DNA of 64,000 bases from UBA1535 sp002323775. GTDB lineage: Bacteria > Bacillota > Clostridia > Tissierellales > Sedimentibacteraceae. The position numbers and the translations under genes were made by a program. Location of the stretch: positions 1-64,000 of the forward strand of contig DAMAHZ010000010.1 in assembly GCA_031993545.1 (NCBI GenBank), read 5' to 3'. Shown here piece by piece: positions 35,036-43,472 of this stretch. Position 1 is the stretch's first letter, and every line of letters begins with the position of its first letter. The notes below the pieces were generated by a model, which saw only the letters and a list, made by a program, of their open reading frames with translations, made no database searches and was not told where the DNA came from.

Positions 35036-35788
35036 ATGTCAAGAGGATTATTCACACTTACATCTGGTATGCTCACACAGCAAAGGAAGATAGAAATTTC
35101 AAGTAATAATATGGCCAACATTAATACTGCCGGTTATAAGAGAGAGCAAGCGGTTACAAATAATTTTGGTACATTATTGATTCACAAATTAAGGCAAAAT
35201 GGAATTTATGAAACAGCGGAGCCATTATCTGAGGTATCGTTAATAAGAATAATGGAGGACAACAATACTTATCACTCTCAAGGAAGCTTGGATGAAACAG
35301 GTGGAGCATTTGATTTTGCATTAGTTGGAGAGGGCTTCTTCGGTATAAATAATAATGGAACTACTTTATATGGAAGAAATGGCAGCTTTAACCTAGATGA
35401 CGAGGGATATCTGATATTTTCTGACAAAGGCAGAGTACAGGGCGAGTATGGAGATATATTTATCGGTACAGACAAATACGAGGCTACAGATGATGGAAGT
35501 ATCTATGTAGATGGAGAGTTAATAGATAAAATAGCTGTATATAATTTTGATAATTATGCAAATTTAGATAAATTTTCTGAAGGTTTGTATACATCAACAG
35601 ATGAAGCCAACTTAATGGAAAATGCAGTAATTAAAAAAGGCTGGATTGAACGTTCAAATGTGGATTTAACACAGGAAATGTCTGATATCATAGCATCACA
35701 AAGAGCATTGCAATCAAATTCACAGGCTCTTAAAATGTACGATATGATAATGGAAATCGAGTCAAATCAAATTGGAAGAATAAACTAA
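35036..35788 (+). CDS. flgF: Flagellar rod protein, FlgF type
   Basis: 250 residues. N-terminal LFTLTSGMLTQQRKIEISSN with NMANINTAGYKRE and C-terminal RSNVDLTQEMSDIIASQRAL are the axial rod-family ends. It is the first of two adjacent rod genes, corresponding to flgF/flgG (flhO/flhP in Bacillus). F versus G is assigned by order. AAGGAAAGGG precedes the ATG. A small AGTGAAAC/GTTTCGCT hairpin lies between it and sigD. Confidence 0.87.
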   Translation: MSRGLFTLTSGMLTQQRKIEISSNNMANINTAGYKREQAVTNNFGTLLIHKLRQNGIYETAEPLSEVSLIRIMEDNNTYHSQGSLDETGGAFDFALVGEGFFGINNNGTTLYGRNGSFNLDDEGYLIFSDKGRVQGEYGDIFIGTDKYEATDDGSIYVDGELIDKIAVYNFDNYANLDKFSEGLYTSTDEANLMENAVIKKGWIERSNVDLTQEMSDIIASQRALQSNSQALKMYDMIMEIESNQIGRIN

Positions 35789-35803
35789 AAAACGGAGGAT
35801 TAT

Positions 35804-36520
35804 ATGATAAGGGCATATTATACAGCAACAGCTGGAGCTAAAACTTACCAAAAGCATTTAGATGTTATTGCAAATAACCTGTCAAATGTGCAGACACAAG
35901 GCTATAAAACATTAAAAGGAGAATTTTCCGATTTGCTTTATAGTAACGTAAGCAGAACAGGAGAGAATCTTATGGTTGGCAGCGGGTCTAAATTATTAAA
36001 GACTGATAGCATATTTTCCGAAGGAGCTTTTTTAGAAACCGGAAAGGAAACAGATTATGCGATAGTTGGCGACGGATTTTTTTCGATTCAAAAGGGTGAT
36101 GAAATTTTCTATACAAGAAATGGTGCCTTTAACGTTGCAGAAATTGACGGGGAACTTTATTTGACATTAGACGGTGGATTTGTTCTTAATAGCAATGGAG
36201 AGCCAATAAATTTAAGTGTAGAATCTGAGGATATAGGAGAGGAATATGAACTTGAAAAAATTCCCGGAGTCACTAAATTTACTAACAATTTTGATTTAGA
36301 GAGAGTTGGAGATAGTTTATTCACAATTACAAATGAAGATGCAGAATATGAAATAGCAGAAAGACCGGATTTAATGGTTGGATATGTAGAAAGTTCAAAT
36401 GTTGAAATGGTGAGTGAACTTACTAATATGATTCAAGCTCAAAGAGCTTTTCAATTTAATTCAAGAATAATTCAAGTTGCAGATGAGATAGAGCAGACTA
36501 TAAATACTTTAAAAGGATAA
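35804..36520 (+). CDS. flgG: Flagellar distal rod protein, FlgG type
   Basis: 238 residues. YTATAGAKTYQKHLDVIANN then LSNVQTQGYKTLKGEFSDLLY, the central FFSIQKGDEIFYTRNGAFNV and C-terminal SSNVEMVSELTNMIQAQRAFQ fit FlgG. It follows the FlgF-type gene by 15 bases with CGGAGG. Forms the distal rod that connects to the hook. Confidence 0.88.
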   Translation: MIRAYYTATAGAKTYQKHLDVIANNLSNVQTQGYKTLKGEFSDLLYSNVSRTGENLMVGSGSKLLKTDSIFSEGAFLETGKETDYAIVGDGFFSIQKGDEIFYTRNGAFNVAEIDGELYLTLDGGFVLNSNGEPINLSVESEDIGEEYELEKIPGVTKFTNNFDLERVGDSLFTITNEDAEYEIAERPDLMVGYVESSNVEMVSELTNMIQAQRAFQFNSRIIQVADEIEQTINTLKG

Positions 36521-36546
36521 GCAACTTATAGAGGGGAGAGAGTTTT

Positions 36547-38025
36547 ATGATTAATAATGCTGAAACAAGCGATGTAATAAAAACTAATAACACCCAGGGA
36601 GATTCGGAAGAAAAAAACTATATATTTAACATTATAGTATCGGCAAATAAATTGCAAGCTTTTTTAAGGGTTGTTTTTTGCGAAAAAGGTGTAAAAATAG
36701 ATTCGAAAGAAGTATTAAACGAGATAAAAGAACAAGGTATCAAATATGGAATAAAAGAAGCTGAGATAGACGCTTACTGTAAAAAAGGTGAATATTTTAG
36801 AGAGCTGATAGTAGCTGAGGGAGTTCCGGTAGTTCATGGAACAGATGCTAAGATAGAATATCATTTTAAAACTGAAAATACTGTTGAATTTAAAGAAAAG
36901 GCAGATGGAACAGTAGATTTTAAGAATATTAACAATATACTTTCTATAGAAAAGGACGGTCTTTTATGTACATTGACTCCTGAGACTGAAGGTAAAAATG
37001 GTATTGATATCTTTGGAAATGAAATTTTATGCAAGCAAGGAAAAACACTTGAATTACCTAATGGTAAAAATACTTATAGATCTCCTGACAACCTAAAGCT
37101 TTTTGCCGCAGCTGACGGCGCAATTTATCTAAATGCAAGAAATATTGATATAAATACTGTATATACAGTAAAAAGTGTCGATCATACTACCGGAAACATA
37201 GATTTTTCAGGGACTGTTGTAGTTCAGGGTGATGTAAGGGCTGGATTTGTGGTTAAGGCAAAAGATGACATTGTTATTAGGGGAATGGTTGAAGGTGCAA
37301 TGCTTGAGGCTGGTAAGGATATAACTATAAGCAATGGAATGAATGGCAGAGATGTAGGAAGTCTGACAGCAGGTGGTACTATAACAAGTAAATATCTTGA
37401 AAATTCAACAATAAAGGCAGGTAAGAATGTGCTTTCTGATGCAATTATAAACTGCAATGTATTTGCAGGTGAAAGCATAGTTTTAAAAGGAAGCCGAGGG
37501 ACTATCATAGGCGGCGAGTGCGTTGCTTGTGAGTCAATAAGAGCTAAAACTATTGGAACTAAAAACAATATTCAATCTAAGATTGAAATAAACTTAGAAA
37601 AATACACAGAGCTTCATAATAATGAAAAAAATCAGAATATAATGAAAAAAATCAATGCAGAAATAAAATCGAAGGAAAAGGAAATTTCTGAGCTAAATGA
37701 TAAAATAAATTTTATAGCACCATTTATAAAGAAAAGTCCTGAGAATGAAAGATTGTATAAGCTTCTGATAATTAAAAAATCAGAAACCAGCAGAGCAATA
37801 AATGAATTAAAAACCTCCATACTTGAACTTGATCATGATAATAAGAAGATAACAGATCATAAGATAGTATGCAGTGGAATTATATACGCAAATACTCGTA
37901 TAACGATAGGTTGGCTAAGACTTGCAGTAAGAGAGGACTTATCATATAGTAAACTTTATAACGATGGTAATGACATACAAATTTCCCCACTATTACCATC
38001 AGACATGGATTTGGAGGCAAGATAA
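36547..38025 (+). CDS. FapA-type polymer-forming protein (DUF342)
   Basis: 492 residues. A non-repetitive N-terminal domain (VPVVHGTDAKIEYHF; about 40-180) is followed by a right-handed beta-helix of glycine-rich turns (VVVQGDVRAGFVVKAKDDIVI, GMVEGAMLEAGKDITISNG; about 200-350) and a C-terminal coiled coil (KEKEISELNDKINFIAPFIKK). The architecture matches the FapA family, often found in flagellar clusters between sigD and cheC; a role in cell-surface or polar scaffolding is inferred, not known. Its stop overlaps the cheC start (TAATG). Confidence 0.88.
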   Translation: MINNAETSDVIKTNNTQGDSEEKNYIFNIIVSANKLQAFLRVVFCEKGVKIDSKEVLNEIKEQGIKYGIKEAEIDAYCKKGEYFRELIVAEGVPVVHGTDAKIEYHFKTENTVEFKEKADGTVDFKNINNILSIEKDGLLCTLTPETEGKNGIDIFGNEILCKQGKTLELPNGKNTYRSPDNLKLFAAADGAIYLNARNIDINTVYTVKSVDHTTGNIDFSGTVVVQGDVRAGFVVKAKDDIVIRGMVEGAMLEAGKDITISNGMNGRDVGSLTAGGTITSKYLENSTIKAGKNVLSDAIINCNVFAGESIVLKGSRGTIIGGECVACESIRAKTIGTKNNIQSKIEINLEKYTELHNNEKNQNIMKKINAEIKSKEKEISELNDKINFIAPFIKKSPENERLYKLLIIKKSETSRAINELKTSILELDHDNKKITDHKIVCSGIIYANTRITIGWLRLAVREDLSYSKLYNDGNDIQISPLLPSDMDLEAR

Positions 38026-38651
38026 TGAGTGGCATTAAAAACTTTGACCAGATAAATGATGTTCATATTGACGTATTAAGAGAGATAGGTAATATAGGTG
38101 CTGGCAATGCTGCAACATCACTGGCGCAGATGCTATCAAAAAAGGTTGATATGGCAGTACCTGAGGTAAAGCTATTAGACATCAATGAGGCTATTGAGCT
38201 TATGGGAGGACCTGAAAATATAGTTCTCGGTATATTAATAAGAATGTCTGTTGATATGGAAGGCATTGTAATGTTTTTACTTAAAAGAGACTTTGTATGT
38301 TTAGTTGTAAATTCTCTTTTAGGAACAAATATTGATAGGTTTGAAGATATAGGAGAAATGGAGCTTTCAGCTTTATCCGAAATCGGAAATATAATGATTG
38401 CTTCATATATAAATTCAATTGCAGGCTTGACAGGCATGACAATTGATATATCAGTACCGGCTTTGACAATAGACATGTCAGGAGCTATTTTAACTGTACC
38501 AGCGATTGAGTACGCAAATGTTTCTGATAAAATAGTGTTTATTGAGGAGAAATTTTTTACAGATAAAGAATCTGTAAATAGCCATATACTATTGGTACCA
38601 AGTGTTGAATCACTAAATAAATTATTGCGAGGGTTAGGCATTGAAATATGA
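38025..38651 (+). CDS. cheC: CheY-P phosphatase CheC
   Basis: 208 residues with two ExxN active-site helices: LREIGNIGAGNAATSLAQML near residue 18 and LSEIGNIMIASYINSIAG near 120. The second differs from FliY in lacking the GSAA motif. CheC dephosphorylates CheY-P and is stimulated by CheD, encoded next with an ATGA overlap. The downstream coupling and order match other Firmicutes. Confidence 0.96.
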   Translation: MSGIKNFDQINDVHIDVLREIGNIGAGNAATSLAQMLSKKVDMAVPEVKLLDINEAIELMGGPENIVLGILIRMSVDMEGIVMFLLKRDFVCLVVNSLLGTNIDRFEDIGEMELSALSEIGNIMIASYINSIAGLTGMTIDISVPALTIDMSGAILTVPAIEYANVSDKIVFIEEKFFTDKESVNSHILLVPSVESLNKLLRGLGIEI

Positions 38652-39139
38652 AAAACACAGTTAACGTAGGAATATCAGATATGAAAATTGTCTCAGCGCC
38701 TGATGTAGTTGCAACATATGCTCTTGGTTCTTGCGTTGGTATTTGTATAATTGATAAAATTAGTCAGACATGCGGATTAGTTCATATAATGCTGCCGCAA
38801 AACCCTAATCCAGCTGATGCAAAGGCTTTATTCAAGTATGCTGATACTGGAATAGAGGAAATGATTAAGCAAATGGAGAAAAAGGGCTGTGTGCGAGTAC
38901 GTATGATTGCTAAAATAGCAGGCGGAGCGAAAATGTTCGAGGTTAGTGACGATAAAAATAGCACCATCGGAAACATTGGAGAAAGAAATATAGTAGCTGC
39001 TAAAAGCACATTGCAGAAATTAAAGGTAAAATTGATTGCTGAAGATGTAGGTTTAAATTATGGAAGAACTATCTTCTTTGACAGCACTAATGGAGAATTG
39101 ACAGTTAAATCATTCGCAAAAGGAAATAAGGTTATATAG
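38648..39139 (+). CDS. cheD: Chemoreceptor glutamine deamidase CheD
   Basis: 163 residues. Catalytic Cys29 in LGSCVG and His46 in LVHIMLP are in place, with the conserved IGNIGERN segment providing further active-site contacts. CheD deamidates receptor glutamines and binds CheC. The start overlaps cheC by four bases. Confidence 0.96.
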   Translation: MKNTVNVGISDMKIVSAPDVVATYALGSCVGICIIDKISQTCGLVHIMLPQNPNPADAKALFKYADTGIEEMIKQMEKKGCVRVRMIAKIAGGAKMFEVSDDKNSTIGNIGERNIVAAKSTLQKLKVKLIAEDVGLNYGRTIFFDSTNGELTVKSFAKGNKVI

Positions 39140-39149
39140 TGTAATTGCA

Positions 39150-39172
39150 GATAGTTTTCTTTGAAAACTATC
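39150..39172 (+). promoter_or_regulatory. Perfect hairpin between cheD and parA
   Basis: GATAGTTTTC (39150-39159) and GAAAACTATC (39163-39172) with a TTT loop, extended outward by imperfect TGTAATT/AATTTACA pairing. It begins 10 bases after the cheD stop. No U-tract follows; instead AAGGGAAG and parA come next. Confidence 0.55.
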
Positions 39173-39205
39173 GCATAATTTACATTATAAGGGAAGTAGG
39201 AAGAT

Positions 39206-39970
39206 ATGGCAAAGACAATATGTGTGACCAATCAAAAAGGTGGTGTAGGAAAGACTACAACTACATATGCTCTAAGCTTAGGGCTAAAATATAAAGGATA
39301 CAGAGTTTTAATAATAGACCTTGATCCTCAGGGAAATTTAAGCTTTAGTGTTGAAGCAGAAACTGAAGAAAGTCCAACAATATATGAGGTGCTAAGACAT
39401 GAATGCAGTGCTGAAGAAGCTATACAGCACACGGAACTTATAGATATAATTCCTTCAAACATTTTATTAAGTGGTGTTGATTTAGAATTCACTCATACCG
39501 GCAGAGAATTTTTATTAAGGGAAGCATTATTAAATGTTCAGAATAAATACGATTATATAATAATTGATACTCCGCCATCTTTAAACATTTTAACAATCAA
39601 TGCCTTCACAGTTTCTGATAAAATAATAATACCAATGATAGCAGATATATTTAGCTTGCAGGGCATAACACAGCTTTATGAAACTATAGACAGGGTAAAA
39701 AAATACTGTAATTCTAGTATCATAATAGAGGGCATTTTGCTTACAAGATATAATAATAGGGCTATACTTAGCACAGAAATTAAAGGAACTACTGAAATGG
39801 TAGCAAAAGAATTAAACACTACTGTTTTCAACACGCACATAAGAACAAGCATAGTCATCCAAGAGGCTCAGACAAAGCAGGAGAACTTATATTACTATGC
39901 ACCTAAGAATGCGGCAGTCTCAGATTATATGAGCTTTGTAGAAGAATTGCTTGCAAGAGAGGGAAAATAA
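39206..39970 (+). CDS. ParA/Soj-type ATPase
   Basis: 254 residues. It carries the deviant Walker A of ParA/MinD proteins, KGGVGKTTT (residues 11-19), switch motifs IIDLDPQGNLS and YIIIDTPPSLN, and the C-terminal ParA segment. Arg and Lys residues near 230-245 resemble the nonspecific DNA-binding patch. It looks like a chromosome/plasmid-type or polar-positioning ParA rather than FlhG, which has a different N-terminus and usually sits next to flhF. It directly abuts the ComFB gene, in the place a ParB would occupy. It probably positions flagellar or chemotaxis components. Confidence 0.9.
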   Translation: MAKTICVTNQKGGVGKTTTTYALSLGLKYKGYRVLIIDLDPQGNLSFSVEAETEESPTIYEVLRHECSAEEAIQHTELIDIIPSNILLSGVDLEFTHTGREFLLREALLNVQNKYDYIIIDTPPSLNILTINAFTVSDKIIIPMIADIFSLQGITQLYETIDRVKKYCNSSIIIEGILLTRYNNRAILSTEIKGTTEMVAKELNTTVFNTHIRTSIVIQEAQTKQENLYYYAPKNAAVSDYMSFVEELLAREGK

Positions 39971-40585
39971 ATGGCAAAGACAAAAAAAGAATTTAATAAA
40001 GAAGCAATGTATAAAAAAATTATGCCCTCTATGTTTAGAACGAATGACGAAAGTCACAAATCAGAGAACAAGAAGAACGACAATGCAGATGAAAGCAAAG
40101 AAAATGATATAGTCAATTCTAGTTTATCGAAATTATTTGAAAAAGCAGAAAAAATTAATTCAGAAGAAAATTTGGAAAACAATAATTTTAAAGATGTAAA
40201 TTATAATTCTGAGGCTATAGAAGAAATAAAAATACAAGAGAAAAATGAAAGCCAAGAAGAAGATTCAATCGATAAAGTTGATGATTCAGAAGATAATTTA
40301 TCATATTCAGAGAGTAAATACACCGTAAATTTTATAGAGGTACTTATAAAGGACAAGTTAAATACTGTTTTAGAAAAATTCAAATGCTGTCAATGCGAGT
40401 CTTGCTTAGCCGATATTGTAGATACAGCACTTAGCAGTTTTCCAAAATACAGTTTTACTGGAACAAAAAAAGAGACAGAAGAAGCATTTAAAGAGTTTAA
40501 GCAATCTAACAATATTGATGTAGTTTCTGCGATAATAAAGGCTATAGTATTAATTAGAAAAAAAGAAAAGCATAAAAAAAATTGA
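39971..40585 (+). CDS. ComFB-domain protein paired with ParA
   Basis: 204 residues. The first ~115 are strongly charged and probably disordered (NDESHKSENKKNDNADES and similar). The C-terminal domain (about 117-204) reads YTVNFIEVLIKDKLNTVLE, then four cysteines at about 139-145 (CCQCESC), LADIVDTALSSFPKYSF and VVSAIIKAIVLIRK; this matches the ComFB (late-competence development) family, whose conserved CxxC and DIxALALNxLPPxY pattern is evident. Some family members have been reported to bind cyclic dinucleotides. Position after parA with no gap suggests a partner or localisation adaptor. No ParB HTH is present. It ends the flagellar cluster. Confidence 0.75.
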   Translation: MAKTKKEFNKEAMYKKIMPSMFRTNDESHKSENKKNDNADESKENDIVNSSLSKLFEKAEKINSEENLENNNFKDVNYNSEAIEEIKIQEKNESQEEDSIDKVDDSEDNLSYSESKYTVNFIEVLIKDKLNTVLEKFKCCQCESCLADIVDTALSSFPKYSFTGTKKETEEAFKEFKQSNNIDVVSAIIKAIVLIRKKEKHKKN

Positions 40586-40616
40586 GTATTTATATTATCC
40601 GAATACTCAATTTTTT
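40581..40616 (+). terminator. Intrinsic terminator of the flagellar cluster
   Basis: ATTGAGTATT (40581-40590) pairs with AATACTCAAT (40602-40611) and is followed by TTTTT. The first arm includes the stop codon of the ComFB gene, so the cluster ends here. Confidence 0.88.
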
Positions 40617-40640
40617 ATTATGATATTATTTATAATCATA

Positions 40641-40681
40641 AAAAAGGGAGTTGTCAGCTAATTTGCTGCTTCTCCCTTTAT
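40641..40681 (-). terminator. Intrinsic terminator of the SLH operon
   Basis: On the minus strand, AAAGGGAG and CTCCCTTTT pair around a 21-base loop that can itself form an AGC/GCT stem, and a run of T follows. It stands just after the stop codon of the SLH gene and faces the flagellar terminator. Confidence 0.8.
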
Positions 40682-40695
40682 CAGTACATAATACA

Positions 40696-42792
40696 CTATT
40701 TTTCTTCTCTATACATTCCAATTACTGAAATAATTATATCTTTATAATATGGATTGTTTTTTATGTCATTAAAATTATAATATTTATTATATAATTTCTC
40801 AATCTGAGCAAATTCACCTGCTGAAGTAGATAAATCGTAAAGCTTATTTATAGCAAATATTACTTCTGCTCTGGTTATATTATCTCCAGGATTAAACTTA
40901 TCACCTTTAGCAGTCATAATACCTCTGTTTGCTAATTTTAAAATATCAGCCTTAGCATAAACATATGGCTGCGTTATATCTGTAAAGCTATAATTATTTA
41001 CAGCAGGGATACTTGCAATCTTTGATTTTAAGGTGCTTATATTACTTATCATTTTAGCAAATTCTGCTCTTGACAAAGGATTGTCAGGCTTGAAAGTCTT
41101 GTCCTTATAGCCCTGTATATAACGCTTTGAAACTGCCATAGCAATATAATTTTCTGCCCAATGCCTAGATATATCACTTAGCTTTGCTTTATCCTTTAGA
41201 CTTATATCATAAGGCAAATCATTTATCCTACACAGTATGGCTACCATTTGGGCTCTTGTTACCGTCCCGTTTGGTAAAAATTTAGTATCGCTTAAGCCTT
41301 TCATATAAGCAGGGAATATATTGTTATAATAAGTATTTTCATCAGTATTATAGTAATATGGATCTCCGATATTGCTAAACAATGCTTTCACACTTGGATT
41401 ACCATGAACATGCAGACCTAATGTCTTTGCATATAAAACATATCTTTTATTTTTAATTTCCACGGTCTCTACTGTTCTGTTACCTGATGTATCAACACAT
41501 ATGAATGAATACTCTCCATTGTATTTGAACTCAGTTGGATGCTTATACTCAAATTGTGCATTACTCTTAGAATTTTGTATTGGTACATATTTTCCGTCAT
41601 ATGTAATTATATAATCAAGCTTTAGGTTATCTTTTAGCTTTAATTCAAATTTATCTTCATATGTTATTGCTATGCTTACTTCAGGTCTTATAAAATCTAT
41701 ATCCTTAATGTTGAATTTAAACAATTCTCTTAAACCTGATTTAGACTCGGCAAGAATTTCATAGCTTCCATTTTCTGTTATATAATCCATCGCAGGATCA
41801 ACTATAATATCCTGACCAGCAGCGAAATTATAAGCTCTGTATGTTGTTAAAACATTTCTTGTATCTATCGATGGCTGCCATATTATCATGAGATAAAATT
41901 CACCTTGCCTCATTAGTCTTACATTCAACTCTTTACCCTCAACATCAAATGTAAAATTTGATACATTGTTATTAGCCATATTTGGAACATAGTATTTAAT
42001 TTCCATCGTATCTACAACAGTATTGCTTGGCAGCTTAACTGTACGGATTTTATCCAGGGCTGCGTTAAATAAGCATTGCTTTTTCTCATAATCATATTGT
42101 AAGGTCAGATTATTATAAAGTAGATTTAAGTCAAAATCAGTTTTATTCAAATCATCTATATCGCTGTATGATGTACTAGCTTCCTTTATGCCCTTAATCT
42201 CATAATAAAATGTCCTCTTTTGTCCAGAGCCATCATATACCGTAAAGGGATATATACCATTTTTATCAGCAGGAAAGCTTGCTGTAGTTCCCTCAACCAT
42301 GTAGCCTGATGGAAGATATATATAAAAGCTTGTAAATGCTGAATCCTTTGAGCTTACATTGATTGTTATGGTTTTTATTTTATCCTTTACTGTTTCAGCT
42401 TCTGTAAAACTTGCTTTTAAACTGGTATTAGTGTATACAGAAACATAAATGCTGGATCTAATGTTTCCAACTTCCGCTGTAATTACAATTCTACTGCCTG
42501 TTTTTAATGCTTTGATAGTTCCATTTTTGTCAACACTTACAACGGATTTGTCTGATGAATAAAATGTCACATCTTTATTATCCGCATCAGTAGGATTAAA
42601 CTTTACATCTAGCTTTATTATATCTCCAACTTCGATATATAGATTTTTATTATCATTGAGCGTTATCGAACGCAACTGCTTATTTGTAACTGTAGAACTT
42701 GCAAATGCAAGATTGTTTAGTATAAAGCTATTTGTTGTAAAGCTAATCAATAACGCAAATAATATTAAAAATGAAATAAATTTTTTAAGCAT
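40696..42792 (-). CDS. Secreted S-layer-homology protein with Big2 domain
   Basis: 698 residues starting at ATG 42792, where GGAGG precedes by 8 bases (a further ATG upstream at 42813 lies beyond it). A signal peptide (about 1-33; KKFISFLILFALLISF, cleavage likely after FASS) precedes a bacterial Ig-like Big2 domain (about 40-120; SITLNDNKNLYIEVGD, SSDKSVVSVDKNGTIKALKTG), a long beta-rich middle region and three SLH repeats at the C-terminus (FLPNGTVTRAQMVAILCRI; FKPDNPLSRAEFAKMIS; FNPGDNITRAEVIFAI). SLH repeats bind pyruvylated wall polymers. It is the last gene of a minus-strand flagella-associated operon; function beyond a surface anchor is unknown. Confidence 0.92.
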   Translation of the reverse strand: MLKKFISFLILFALLISFTTNSFILNNLAFASSTVTNKQLRSITLNDNKNLYIEVGDIIKLDVKFNPTDADNKDVTFYSSDKSVVSVDKNGTIKALKTGSRIVITAEVGNIRSSIYVSVYTNTSLKASFTEAETVKDKIKTITINVSSKDSAFTSFYIYLPSGYMVEGTTASFPADKNGIYPFTVYDGSGQKRTFYYEIKGIKEASTSYSDIDDLNKTDFDLNLLYNNLTLQYDYEKKQCLFNAALDKIRTVKLPSNTVVDTMEIKYYVPNMANNNVSNFTFDVEGKELNVRLMRQGEFYLMIIWQPSIDTRNVLTTYRAYNFAAGQDIIVDPAMDYITENGSYEILAESKSGLRELFKFNIKDIDFIRPEVSIAITYEDKFELKLKDNLKLDYIITYDGKYVPIQNSKSNAQFEYKHPTEFKYNGEYSFICVDTSGNRTVETVEIKNKRYVLYAKTLGLHVHGNPSVKALFSNIGDPYYYNTDENTYYNNIFPAYMKGLSDTKFLPNGTVTRAQMVAILCRINDLPYDISLKDKAKLSDISRHWAENYIAMAVSKRYIQGYKDKTFKPDNPLSRAEFAKMISNISTLKSKIASIPAVNNYSFTDITQPYVYAKADILKLANRGIMTAKGDKFNPGDNITRAEVIFAINKLYDLSTSAGEFAQIEKLYNKYYNFNDIKNNPYYKDIIISVIGMYREEK

Positions 42793-42824
42793 ATAAATAC
42801 CTCCTTGTGCCAAACCTACAAGTT

Positions 42825-43451
42825 TTAATAATCATTTTTTTTATGTACCTGTAGCTGTCTTTCATATAAATATTGATATATAATACTTTCGTCACTGCTT
42901 GTTAGTCCTTTGAATATGCAGCCATAGTTACTATAACTAAACTCATCGCTTGGGTCGTCTATTCTTATAATACTTGCTTCAATAGGGACGACATTACGCT
43001 TATAATAATCAAAATTAAAGACGATAGTATCTCCTACAAAGAACTCTGTTTGTGAGGTAAATAACATTCCGCCTACAGATAAATTCAATATTTTAATTTC
43101 TATAGGATTTTCGGATTGAACAATTTTATTTTCTCTCATCACTAATTTGAGTTCTAGCTTATAATCTGTTCGTACTTTTAAACTTTTTCTTCGTTCTATT
43201 GTGGTATGATATTTTATAATTTTAGCTGATAGCTGCATGTCAGCAGCAAGACTTACTTGACACTCATATACTGCTATACCTGCCAGCTCGTTGTAAATGT
43301 TTATAAATATTGTAGATTTTGAGGGAACAGTAGGCATATGGTTGCCTTTTACAACTATCATATTGCCTGCTAATCTTTCCAAGTTACCTTTTCCTAAATA
43401 ATTTTTTTCCTCATCAAATATCTTAACTAAAAGTGGCTGTACCTTTGACAT
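42825..43451 (-). CDS. PilZ-domain flagellar brake (YcgR-like)
   Basis: 208 residues. An N-terminal YcgR-type domain (about 1-95) precedes a PilZ domain that starts at TTIERRKSLKVRTDYKLELK and contains NLSVGGM. The PilZ cyclic-di-GMP signature is RxxxR then DxSxxG; here the second Arg is Lys if the RRKSLK register is right, and NLSVGG is otherwise good. Members slow the motor when cyclic di-GMP is high. GGAGG is 7 bases before the ATG. Located in the flagella-associated operon, consistent with that role. Confidence 0.88.
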   Translation of the reverse strand: MSKVQPLLVKIFDEEKNYLGKGNLERLAGNMIVVKGNHMPTVPSKSTIFINIYNELAGIAVYECQVSLAADMQLSAKIIKYHTTIERRKSLKVRTDYKLELKLVMRENKIVQSENPIEIKILNLSVGGMLFTSQTEFFVGDTIVFNFDYYKRNVVPIEASIIRIDDPSDEFSYSNYGCIFKGLTSSDESIIYQYLYERQLQVHKKNDY

Positions 43452-43472
43452 TAATAATCCTCCTAACTAGTA

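Noticed and set aside
38063..38641. 192-residue minus-strand ORF opposite cheC
   Set aside because: Mirrors cheC over almost its whole length, with no ribosome site and no recognisable domain.
39206..39970. ParA gene as FlhG/YlxH
   Set aside because: It starts with a ParA-type KGGVGKTTT close to the N-terminus, lacks the N-terminal FlhF-activating segment of FlhG and is not next to flhF.
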